Positions 35,303 to 44,100 of a stretch of DNA of 61,410 nucleotides are shown one piece after another. The stretch covers positions 1-61,410 of the forward strand of contig CALCGJ010000056.1 in assembly GCA_937900965.1 (NCBI GenBank), read 5' to 3'. The position numbers and the translations under genes are program-made. How positions within the stretch are numbered: the first letter of the stretch is position 1; every line of letters begins with the position of its first letter. The notes under the pieces are model-generated. The model saw only the letters and a program-made list of their open reading frames with translations. It did not search any database and was not told where the DNA came from. Source of the stretch: an uncultured Bacteroidota bacterium. Lineage in GTDB: Bacteria; Bacteroidota; Bacteroidia; Bacteroidales; FEN-979.

Positions 35303-36697
35303 TTATCCTTCCGAATCCACGTGAGTGTTAGATGGTAGCTCCAGGCCGTAACCGGATGTTTTATCATCCCATTTTAGTAATAATGCAAAGATGAAACCGA
35401 TGATGCCAAAGCCAACGAACATAAGCATCGTGGGGGTATAGACAAGGTTTGCACCAGCTTCAATAGCTTCCGAATTAACCCCTGGGTTGGTGACATCGAG
35501 GATATAACCTGCAAGAATCGGTATAGCGAAAAGTCCTAGATTCTGCACGGAGAACATCGTACCATAGGCAGTTCCAATCCGGTGTTCGGGAACGATCTTT
35601 GCAACGGATGGCCACATGGCAGCGGGCACCAGGGAGAAAGCGATCCCGAGCAGTACCATAAGGACGTAGGGATTGAAGGTGGTAAGGGCAAAGAGTAGGT
35701 GGACCATCACCAACATCAGAGAGCCATAAATCATCAATGTGGCGCTTCTCCCTTTTTTATCGACAAACCAACCAAACAGGGGAGTAAAGAGAACTGTCCC
35801 GTATGGCAGAAGAGAGGCTATATCTCCACTGGCAGCCCGGGAAATTCCGAATTTATGGTAAAAGAAGTCAGGGGCGTATTTCAGAAAGGGAAAGACCGCA
35901 GCATAGAATGTGACACAGAGTAATGTGATAAATATAAACGACCTGTTGGTAAAGAGTTTGCCAAGATCGGAGAGTTTGAATTTCTCCTCAGCATCCATCA
36001 GTGAGGCCTGACTTTGAAACTGTCTGTCGATTTTCACATCAAACATGGTGTAGATCAGGAAAGAGAGAAAACCGATAAGGAGAAGCATCACAGCGAACCA
36101 GATGGGGAATGTCCAGAAATCGGGCATCACCAGGCGGGGGGACAGATTAAATGCAAGCGCTGTTCCAATACGGGCTATGCCAAGGTTTATAGCAAAAGCC
36201 AGGGCGATTTCGTATCCTTTGAACCACTTTACCAGAATCTTGCTTATCACCACAATACTTGTTTCGGCACCCAATCCGAAGATCAGCATACCCAGGGCCA
36301 TCATCTTGAGACCAGGAGAGTAACCGGTCCAGAAAGAGTTCAGGAAGGCATATCCCAATCCTCCATTATTGAAGTACTCTGTAGCCCCGTAGGCGGTGAA
36401 AAATGCACCGATTAACATAAAAACAGCGAAGAGCAGTCCGGTAGGCCGGATACCCATCTTATCCAGGATGATCCCGCCAAGGATGGCCATGAGAAGAAAC
36501 GTATTTGGGAAAGCATAAAACCCGGCAACAATGCCATAATCCTGTGAGCTGAAGTGGAGGTGCTCCTGCAGGATGGATTTCAGTGGTGAGAGGGCATCAT
36601 AAAAATAGTAGTTTGCAGCCATCAGAAAACTGACAAGCAGCATCATCGACCAGCGCATCCTGGCTGAATCCCTTAGTGTGGCTTTTAGTTTCTCCAT
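35303..36697 (-). CDS. MFS transporter
   Basis: 464 residues with about 12 membrane helices and a central cytoplasmic loop (about 220-250). It shows GIILDKMGIRPTG, the MFS loop 2-3 motif, and a repeat of it in the second half (GWFVDKKGRSATL). The substrate is not clear; the protein resembles the MFSD1-like group. It is probably first in the chain MFS - C10 protease - S1 protease - mqnE. One idea is uptake of peptides or amino acids released by the two proteases; this is inference only. An AAGGAG element lies 8-9 bp before the ATG. Confidence 0.85.
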   Translation of the reverse strand: MEKLKATLRDSARMRWSMMLLVSFLMAANYYFYDALSPLKSILQEHLHFSSQDYGIVAGFYAFPNTFLLMAILGGIILDKMGIRPTGLLFAVFMLIGAFFTAYGATEYFNNGGLGYAFLNSFWTGYSPGLKMMALGMLIFGLGAETSIVVISKILVKWFKGYEIALAFAINLGIARIGTALAFNLSPRLVMPDFWTFPIWFAVMLLLIGFLSFLIYTMFDVKIDRQFQSQASLMDAEEKFKLSDLGKLFTNRSFIFITLLCVTFYAAVFPFLKYAPDFFYHKFGISRAASGDIASLLPYGTVLFTPLFGWFVDKKGRSATLMIYGSLMLVMVHLLFALTTFNPYVLMVLLGIAFSLVPAAMWPSVAKIVPEHRIGTAYGTMFSVQNLGLFAIPILAGYILDVTNPGVNSEAIEAGANLVYTPTMLMFVGFGIIGFIFALLLKWDDKTSGYGLELPSNTHVDSEG

Positions 36698-36730
36698 TCG
36701 AAGCTCCTTTGGTTTTTATGTTGAAGGTCC

Positions 36731-36738
36731 CAAATTTA
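36731..36738 (-). promoter_or_regulatory. -7 element TAAATTTG for the MFS-protease-mqnE chain
   Basis: Fits TAnnTTTG, with a leader of about 30 nt. It lies 16 bp from the opposing mqnB element, so the two promoters overlap upstream. Confidence 0.5.
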
Positions 36739-36754
36739 CAATAAATTTTGTATG

Positions 36755-36762
36755 TATATTTG
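36755..36762 (+). promoter_or_regulatory. -7 element TATATTTG immediately before mqnB
   Basis: Ends five bases before the mqnB ATG, so the transcript would be leaderless or nearly so, as also predicted for menG. Confidence 0.45.
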
Positions 36763-36767
36763 TTTCC

Positions 36768-37463
36768 ATGAAGATCCTGATTGTCTCTGCAACCCATTTT
36801 GAGATCAAAAAGCTGATGGAGAGGAATGACCTTGTTGAAGTTATCCCCAACCACCTCTACCGCTTCAGCATGGTTCCGTTGCAGGTGGATTTGCTGAATA
36901 CAGGAATGGGGATGCTTCAGACAGCATTTTACCTGGGAAAAACAATGCAGGAAAGATCATATGATTTTGCATTAAATGCAGGTATCTGCGGAGCTTATCA
37001 CCCTGAGATACCCTTGGGGAGTGTTCTTCATATAACGGAAGAGGGACTTCCTGAACCAGGTGTTGAAGAGGAGGGTGCGTTCAGGAGTATTTTCGAGCTT
37101 GGGTTGATGCATTCTGATGCATTCCCATTCGAAGGCGGGAAACTGACAAACACGCTTGTTTCAGAATGGGAAGCCATCAACCGGTTACCTAAAGTTACCG
37201 GAAATTCTGTCAACACAATGCAAACTGATCCGGGAAAAATAAAGCGACTGACAACCCTTTTTCCAGCAGATGTGGAGACCATGGAGGGAGCCGCATTCCT
37301 GTTTGGCTGTCTTGTTGAAAAGATCCCCTGTGCCCAGATCCGAGCAGTATCGAATTATGTGGGTGAGCGGGATAAGACCAAATGGGAGGTCCGGCTTGCG
37401 CTAAAAAATCTTGATACAGTGTTGATGGAAGTGTTGGAAGAAATCATAGATTCTGGATCCTAG
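36768..37463 (+). CDS. mqnB: Futalosine hydrolase
   Basis: 231 residues from MKILIVSATHFEI; an upstream in-frame ATG at 36678 is rejected because it overlaps the divergent gene and both promoters. It belongs to the nucleoside phosphorylase/hydrolase fold: LLNTGMGMLQTAFYLG, ALNAGICGAYHPEIPLGSV and the catalytic VETMEGAAFLFGC. It removes the base from futalosine (or aminofutalosine) in the menaquinone route. The final Gly-Ser and TAG stop are coded by a heptamer array, as in metK. Confidence 0.92.
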   Translation: MKILIVSATHFEIKKLMERNDLVEVIPNHLYRFSMVPLQVDLLNTGMGMLQTAFYLGKTMQERSYDFALNAGICGAYHPEIPLGSVLHITEEGLPEPGVEEEGAFRSIFELGLMHSDAFPFEGGKLTNTLVSEWEAINRLPKVTGNSVNTMQTDPGKIKRLTTLFPADVETMEGAAFLFGCLVEKIPCAQIRAVSNYVGERDKTKWEVRLALKNLDTVLMEVLEEIIDSGS

Positions 37464-37624
37464 ATCCTGGATCCTGGATGCTGGATGCTAGATGCTGGAT
37501 GCTGGATAATGACAAGAATGAGCATGAGTGACGAATGACATGAATTACCTTTTACATTTCTGACCTGATAACTGACAACTGACAACTGACTCCATGACCC
37601 CATGACCCCATGACCTCATGACCA
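37457..37624. repeat. Four different repeat families in one 168-bp block
   Basis: Heptamers of ATCCTGG/ATGCTGG type (37457-37507), a copy of the 1410-1478 arm (37508-37545), heptamers CTGACAA (four units, 37565-37592), and octamers CATGACCC (four units, 37593-37624). It fills most of the mqnB-mqnD gap. Confidence 0.9.
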
Positions 37625-37665
37625 TTAAAACAGATAAAACTAAATACAGTAAATCGTAAATCTCT

Positions 37666-38481
37666 ATGTTTTCTTTAGCCTTTTCTCCCTGTCCGAACGA
37701 CACATTCATTTTCGCTGCGCTGGTTAATGGCTGGATAGACATGGAGGGGCTCTCCTTTGACTATGAGCTGGCTGATGTGGAAGAGCTGAACATGCTTGCA
37801 ATTAAGGGAAGAGTTGATATGATCAAAGTCAGCTTCTATGCCTGGCTCGCAATGCGAGACCGGTACGAGCTGCTTGAGAGTGGCAGCGCACTCGGGACAG
37901 GGAACGGTCCGTTGCTGATTGCCAGAAAGCGGATACCATTGCATCGCCACACAGGCAATGACACGGTGGCCGTATACCAAATGCCCGATATACGTGTTGC
38001 ACTACCTGGAGAACACACAACTGCACATCTTTTGTTCAATTTGGCCTTCCCACAGGTTACAACGAAGGAGTTTATGGTTTTCAATGAGATTGAAGATGCT
38101 GTCCTTTCAGGAGTTGTAGATGCTGGTGTTATTATTCATGAGAACAGGTTTACATACGAGCAGAGGGGTTTGATCAAACTTTTAGACCTCGGAGAGTTCT
38201 GGGAAGAGAGGAGTGCCAGTCCAATCCCGTTAGGTGGCATCATCGCAAAACGGCATCTGGGTGAAGAAACCCTTGGAAAACTCAACCGTATTATGCGCAG
38301 AAGTGTGCAGTTTGCTATGAAGAATCCTGACCAGGTGATGGATTTTGTCAAGGCTCATGCCCAGGAGATGAATGAGGATGTGATACGTAAACATATCAAT
38401 CTCTATGTGAACAGGTTTACACTGGATCTTGGTGATGACGGGAGCAGGGCAATTCAAACGCTGATAGATATCTATGATTGA
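37666..38481 (+). CDS. mqnD: 1,4-dihydroxy-6-naphthoate synthase
   Basis: 271 residues. Begins SLAFSPCPNDTFIFAALVNG, the MqnD signature, followed by ELADVEELNMLAIKGRVDMIKVS, GSGSALGTGNGPLL-like GSALGTGNGPLLIA, and VVDAGVIIHENRFTY. It converts cyclic de-hypoxanthine futalosine to 1,4-dihydroxy-6-naphthoate. It is on the same strand as mqnB, separated by the repeat block, and overlaps the next gene by 8 bp. Confidence 0.95.
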   Translation: MFSLAFSPCPNDTFIFAALVNGWIDMEGLSFDYELADVEELNMLAIKGRVDMIKVSFYAWLAMRDRYELLESGSALGTGNGPLLIARKRIPLHRHTGNDTVAVYQMPDIRVALPGEHTTAHLLFNLAFPQVTTKEFMVFNEIEDAVLSGVVDAGVIIHENRFTYEQRGLIKLLDLGEFWEERSASPIPLGGIIAKRHLGEETLGKLNRIMRRSVQFAMKNPDQVMDFVKAHAQEMNEDVIRKHINLYVNRFTLDLGDDGSRAIQTLIDIYD

Positions 38482-39865
38482 AAACATCCCCCGAAATACA
38501 ATTTCAGCGATTTTCAGCCAGGCTCTTCATGAAGGTCTGATCCGTGAGGAAGATACGGCGGTACTCTTTCATGACTTCAATTATCTTGCATCACGCATAG
38601 CATATCTAAAATCCTGTTTTCCGTCTGACACTCTTCACGGACTGGCTATTAAATCAAATCCCCTTCTCCGGATACTGGAATTTACGCGGACAATGGGAAC
38701 ATGCGTAGAAGCTGCTACCGTAGGAGAGGTTACTCTGGCTATGAGAACCGGCTACAGCCCCAATCAGGTTATCTTTGATTCCCCTGTCAAAACAGAAGCT
38801 GATCTTCGGTTTGCCCTTGAGCTTGGGGTACACATGAACTGCGACAATCTCACAGAATTAAACCGGGTTGACAGTCTTCTTAAAAATATTACTTCCAACT
38901 CCACTATAGGTATCCGGATCAATCCCCAGATAGGTGTTGGTGCCATTCTTGAGTCGAGTGTGGCCGGGAAATATTCGAAATTCGGAGTTCCTGTCAATAC
39001 CATGAGAAGGGAGCTGGAAGATGCTTTTGCTAACTATCCGTGGCTTACAGGCGTCCATCTTCACGTAGGATCACAGGGATGTGCCATGGAGATGCTTGTG
39101 AACGGAGTGGGTGTACTTTATGATTTTGTATGTGAAGTAAACCAAAAACGAACAGCGAAGGGCGAACAGCCTGTTGCAATCTTCGACATTGGAGGAGGAC
39201 TGCCAATTTCCTATTCCTATCAACAGAGACCTCCACGGATGGAGGATTATGTGGCGGCATTGCGGGAAAGGGCCCCGGGATTGTTTGATAGCTCAGGGCA
39301 CAGGGCACAGGGCACAGGGCTCAGGGCACAGGGCTCAGAGAGTTCTTCACCCCGGCACCACGGCACCATGGCACCACGGCAAAATGGCGAAACCGGAGAG
39401 GTATCCTGGAGACTGATCACTGAATTCGGGCGGTGGGTATTCGTAAACAGTGGTTTTACAGTCAGCCGGGTGGAGTATGTGAAAAGGGATCCCGGCATTA
39501 ACACAGCCATGATCCATGTTGGAGCTGATCTTTTTGTCAGAGAATGTTTGAATCCAACAGACTGGAAGCATGAATACAGTATCCTGGATTCGCAGGGCAA
39601 ACTTAAGAAGGGTCTTGATGACCAGCCTTATAACATCGCAGGGCCGCTCTGTTTTGCAGGTGATATCCTGGCCAAAGGGATCCCGCTTCCGAAAGTGGAA
39701 GAGGGGGACTGGCTTGTGATCCATGATACCGGAGGATATACATTTTCGATGTGGTCTCGCTACAACAGCAGGCAAACACCGAGGATACTCGGCTGGTTTG
39801 AGGGGACGTTTTCGGTTTTGAAGGAGAGGGAGAGTCTGGAGGATTTGGTTGGGTTTTGGGAGTGA
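38474..39865 (+). CDS. LysA-like PLP-dependent decarboxylase (fold type III)
   Basis: 463 residues. The PLP lysine is Lys60 in LHGLAIKSNP, followed by HLHVGSQG (His197 region), the phosphate-binding DIGGGLPISY (238-247), EFGR (317-320), a Cys-containing GPLCFAGDIL and GGYTFSMWSRYNSR. This is the diaminopimelate/ornithine/arginine decarboxylase group; the C-terminal YNSR pattern is nearest LysA. The substrate is not certain; canonical LysA and carboxynorspermidine decarboxylase were considered. Residues about 273-310 are coded by repeats (AGGGCAC heptamers and GGCACCAC octamers) between the barrel and the EFGR motif. Overlap with mqnD suggests coupled translation. Confidence 0.78.
   Translation: MIENIPRNTISAIFSQALHEGLIREEDTAVLFHDFNYLASRIAYLKSCFPSDTLHGLAIKSNPLLRILEFTRTMGTCVEAATVGEVTLAMRTGYSPNQVIFDSPVKTEADLRFALELGVHMNCDNLTELNRVDSLLKNITSNSTIGIRINPQIGVGAILESSVAGKYSKFGVPVNTMRRELEDAFANYPWLTGVHLHVGSQGCAMEMLVNGVGVLYDFVCEVNQKRTAKGEQPVAIFDIGGGLPISYSYQQRPPRMEDYVAALRERAPGLFDSSGHRAQGTGLRAQGSESSSPRHHGTMAPRQNGETGEVSWRLITEFGRWVFVNSGFTVSRVEYVKRDPGINTAMIHVGADLFVRECLNPTDWKHEYSILDSQGKLKKGLDDQPYNIAGPLCFAGDILAKGIPLPKVEEGDWLVIHDTGGYTFSMWSRYNSRQTPRILGWFEGTFSVLKERESLEDLVGFWE
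39287..39404. repeat. Heptamers AGGGCAC and octamers GGCACCAC inside the LysA-like gene
   Basis: Six heptamers (39294-39335) then about five octamers, in frame, coding for Gly/Gln/Arg- then His/Pro-rich residues that interrupt a conserved core. Confidence 0.88.
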
Positions 39866-39915
39866 AGGCATGGAGGCATGGAGGCATGCCTTCTTGCCTC
39901 CATGCCTTCATGCCT
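39866..39915. repeat. Octamers AGGCATGG forming a hairpin
   Basis: Three octamers start at the base after the LysA-like stop codon and are met by GCCTCCATGCCTTCATGCCT in the other direction, giving a long hairpin. A related GGCATGGAGGCATGAAGG is at 59356. Confidence 0.85.
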
Positions 39916-39965
39916 TTGTACCTTTATTCCTTTTCACTACCTTTACCTCCCAAAATCAAACGCGC

Positions 39966-40931
39966 ATGATCATCGTTACAGGAGCTGCCGGATTTATTGG
40001 AAGTTGTTTAGTTGGCAAACTCAATAACCAGGGAATCAAAGAGATTGGGATTGTTGATGATTTTTCCCATCCGGAGAAAGCCCTTAACACCCGGAATAAG
40101 GCATTTGAGGTCTCCATCGACCGGAAAGAATTTGCTGACTGGTTCCGCAAAAACAACGGATTAGTTGAGTTCGTCTATCATATTGGTGCACGCACCGATA
40201 CTACAGAGTTCAACATGTCTGTATTTGATGAACTCAATCTGAACTACTCCAAAGAGATCTGGAAACTTTGCACCGCGTTTAATATTCCACTGGTTTATGC
40301 ATCCTCTGCTGCCACCTATGGCGATGGATCCCTGGGATATACTGACGATCACAATCTCATCCCAAAACTTCAACCCCTGAATCCTTATGGAGTTTCCAAA
40401 AATGAGTTTGACAAATGGGTGTTGAGCCAGGAGAAGACTCCCCCCTATTGGTTTGGGTTGAAATTCTTCAATGTCTTCGGACCCAATGAGTACCACAAAG
40501 GGAGAATGGCATCTGTGGTTTTTCATGCTTACAATCAGATACGGGATACTGGATCCGTGAAATTGTTTCGTTCACATAATCCTGATTACCCGGATGGGGA
40601 ACAGTTGAGAGACTTTATCTATGTCAAAGATGTGGTGGATGTACTGTATTTTCTGATGAATCATCAAACAAATTCCGGAATTTATAACCTAGGTACAGGA
40701 AAAGCGCGCACCTTCCTTGATCTGGTCAACAGCGTATTCACTGCTCTGGGTGAAGACCCCTCCATCGAATTCATCGACACACCTATTGATATCCGTGATA
40801 AATATCAATACTTCACGGAAGCCGCTATGCAAAAGCTCCACTCCATCGGTTATACCAAACCGTTCACGCCTCTTGAAGATGGCATCCGGGAGTATGTGCA
40901 GGAGTATTTAAGAGAGGGGAGCTGTTATTAA
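39966..40931 (+). CDS. hldD: ADP-L-glycero-D-manno-heptose 6-epimerase
   Basis: 321 residues from MIIVTGAAGF; the upstream reading from 39849 overlaps the neighbour and is repeat-derived. Nucleotide-binding GAAGFIGS (7-14), SSAATYG (113-119), catalytic YxxxK as Tyr141/Lys145 (NPYGVSKNEFD), and GRMASVVFHAYNQI and YQYFTEA typical of HldD/RfaD. It epimerises ADP-heptose for the LPS inner core. An array of octamers begins at the base after the stop. Confidence 0.92.
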   Translation: MIIVTGAAGFIGSCLVGKLNNQGIKEIGIVDDFSHPEKALNTRNKAFEVSIDRKEFADWFRKNNGLVEFVYHIGARTDTTEFNMSVFDELNLNYSKEIWKLCTAFNIPLVYASSAATYGDGSLGYTDDHNLIPKLQPLNPYGVSKNEFDKWVLSQEKTPPYWFGLKFFNVFGPNEYHKGRMASVVFHAYNQIRDTGSVKLFRSHNPDYPDGEQLRDFIYVKDVVDVLYFLMNHQTNSGIYNLGTGKARTFLDLVNSVFTALGEDPSIEFIDTPIDIRDKYQYFTEAAMQKLHSIGYTKPFTPLEDGIREYVQEYLREGSCY

Positions 40932-41062
40932 GGTAGGGAGGTAGGGAGGTAGGGAGGTAGGGAGGTAGGGAGGTGAAAAGGGTGTGAGGGTATGAGGGTT
41001 AGTGGAACTGCCAACTGCAAACTGCCCACTGTCCACTGCCCACTGCCTACTGCCTACTGTTA
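40932..41062. repeat. Octamers GGTAGGGA, then GAGGGTAT units, then eight heptamers ACTGCCN
   Basis: Five GGTAGGGA (40932-40971), two octamers of the GAGGGTAT type, and heptamers ACTGCCA, ACTGCAA, ACTGCCC, ACTGTCC, ACTGCCC, ACTGCCT (twice), ACTGTTA (41007-41062). All of this lies in the hldD-giant gene gap; the final 100 bp up to 41165 holds a hairpin with T-run and AT-rich sequence. Confidence 0.9.
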
Positions 41063-41066
41063 AACT

Positions 41067-41090
41067 CGGGCGTGCTCCCGGGGCTTTTTT
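41067..41090 (+). terminator. Possible terminator after hldD
   Basis: CGGG pairs with CCCG around a short loop, then GGGCTTTTTT. The stem is short, so this is weak. Confidence 0.45.
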
Positions 41091-41165
41091 GTTTATAACA
41101 AGGAATAACTTGTAGGAAAATCGCTTGACAGCTTGAATTCCTAAAGGTATTTTTACAGGTTAGAA

Positions 41166-44100
41166 ATGAACTGTATGAAACGATATTGTCTCCTTGTTTT
41201 CCTGATTATCCCGGTACTACTTCACTCACAGGGTGTTTCCATCTATGCGGTCTCCCGGCAAACCGGGATTACCTTCAACTCTATCAGTTCCACCGGTACC
41301 GCTGTACCCAGTTGGAGAGGTGGCAGCAACCTGGGCGACAACCGTAGTTTTCCGGTCCCCATCGGGTTTTCGTTTTATTACCTTGGAACAAATTATACTA
41401 CCGTCAATATCTCCCTGAATGGATTCATTGATTTTTCCAGTAACGCCGCTACCGGCATAAACCAGTTTCCTTTCGGATTCGATAACAGCTATTTCACACA
41501 ACCTGCCCCTAACGGAACACTACTGGCTATTGCTCCCTTCTACGAGGACCTGATGTGTGCAGTAGGATGGTCCCTGTTCTCCAGTGTGAAATATCAAACC
41601 AGCGGCAGTGCAGGAAACCGGGTATTTACTGTAGAGTGGATCAACATGACCTATCCGATCATTCCATATACGCAATTGGTAAACTTCCAGGTCAAGCTTT
41701 ATGAAGCCACCAGCGATATCGAATTTATCTATGGGAATATGGGTGCTTCAGGCATCCCGCTAAGCTATACATGCGGTATAAACGCCGCTTCATTAACTTC
41801 ACCTCCTGGAAATACTGAATTACTTACACAGCAGACTGCCAATACAAGTTCATTCAGTTACATCCCGCAAAATGCCCTTTCAGTTGTTCCCGCCTCCATG
41901 AGCCGGATCCTGTTTCAGGGATGTATACTCCCCGCACCAGCCGGGCCTATTGTCGGACTTTCTGGTGTTTGTGAAGGGAGTGAAGGACTTATCTACAGCA
42001 TCTCACCACTCCCCAATACAACGCTCTATAACTGGTTACTACCACCCGGGTTTGTATTTGCCGGAGGTGTATTTTCAAACACTATCTACATCAATGCCGG
42101 ACCAGGAGCCTCATCAGGAAACATCACAGTATTTGGTTCCAATGCATGCGGTATCGGGACATCATCAAGCCTTCCGGTAACTGTACATTCAAAACCCCTC
42201 CCAACGATAGCGGGGCCGACAACCGTTTGTGCAGGAAAAAGCGGAAATATCTACACCACCGAAGCCGGGATGAGTAACTATCAATGGGTCGTTTCTACAG
42301 GTGGGATTATCCAGTCTGGCTCAGGAACCAACACCGTGTCGGTGAAGTGGGACTCGGTCGGATCCCGGACAATTTCCGTAAACTACTCCAATTCTCCAAA
42401 TTGTTTTGCCTCGACTCCAACCCTGTATACAGTGAATGTTGTTCCAAAACCTGTCCCTGTCATTTACGGATCCGATTCTGTTTGTGTAAACAGTACCAAC
42501 ACCTACTCAACCGAAGCCGGAATGACCGGATACCAGTGGAGTGTTTCTCCAGGGGGTGTGACAGTATCAGGTGGAACCACCACAAGTAATTATATCACAA
42601 TCAATTGGAGCATCATCGGGAACCGCTCTGTGAGTGTCAGTTATACCAATGGAAATGGATGTGTTCCCTTAACCCCAACCATCCTTCCTGTCCTTGTCAG
42701 TTCAGTCCCGTCACCTCAACTGTTCGGACCATCCACAGCATGTGTTCAGTCGACAAATAATATTTATTCCACTCAGCAGGGAATGGTTAATTATACCTGG
42801 GCAGTTTCTGCCGGGGGTACTATTACATCGGCTACAGATTCCAGTGCGATCATTGTTGCCTGGAACACCACCGGGAATAAACATGTAATTGTCAACTACA
42901 CAACCTCTTCAGGTTGCACAGGCGCTATTCCCGACACACTGCCGGTTCTTGTACAGTCAAGACCCACACCATCCATTACAGGACCTGTTGTAGTGTGTGC
43001 CGGTACGGGAGGTCATGTTTATTCCACTCAGCAAGGCAAAACAGGGTATCAATGGTCGTTATCCGGCGGCGGTGTGATTATTTCCGGAAGCGGAACCAAT
43101 ATCATAACCGTGACGTGGGATACGGCAGGTTCGAGGCAGGTTATGGTCAACTACACCGATTCTACAGGATGCAGTGCATTGAATCCCGTCGCTTTACCTG
43201 TCACTGTCAACCCTCAACCTATTCCTACGATCTCAGGGCCTGCGACAGTCTGCAAAGGGGTTCCGGGTAATCAGTATTTTACCGAGAGCGGGATGACAAA
43301 TTATATCTGGAATGTTTCAGCCGGCAACACCATTCAATCGGGAGGGACATCAATTGATAACTTCATCGTGGTAACATGGAATTCCCTGGCTACGCAGTCT
43401 GTCACTGTCAACTATACCAACTTCAACGGCTGTACGGCCCAGATGGCCACCTCCTCCCCTGTTGTTGTCAATCCATTGCCAGTTCCCACGATTACCGGTC
43501 CTGATACGGTTTGCATCAATTCAACCGGAAACGCATACGGTACAGAAACCGGGATGAGCAGTTATACCTGGTCAGTTTCTGCAGGAGGTGCGATCACTTC
43601 CGGTGCTGGCACTCACACCATCACCGTTACATGGAACCAGGTGGGACTTCAATCGGTTTATGTTAACTACAACGACAGCAACAGTTGTGCAGCGGCAGCG
43701 CCCACAGTTTACAACGTACTGGTTGAACCCCTGCCTGTACCAGTCATAACAGGACCGGCATCAGCATGCAAGGAATCAACAGGAAATACCTATACCACAG
43801 AGGCAGGGATGACAAATTACCAATGGGTGGTCTCTGGTGGAGGGAGTATCACAGCAGGAGGATCTGACTCTGTAAATAGTGTTACTGTGACCTGGAATAC
43901 GGTAGGAGCACAAACAGTAAGTGTTGGTTATACCAATGCCCTTGGATGTACATCTGCACCTCTCACGGTTTACAGCGTAACAGTTCAACCTCCACCCATA
44001 CCCACTGTTACCGGCGAGATCACCGCCTGCATCAATGGAGGTGATTATACCTACACTACTGAAACCGGGATGACAGGATACGTATGGACCGCATCTCCTT

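Noticed and set aside
38474..39865. Carboxynorspermidine decarboxylase (NspC)
   Set aside because: HVGSQ, GGYTFSMWSRYNSR and the overall order fit the LysA branch better, so no gene name was given.
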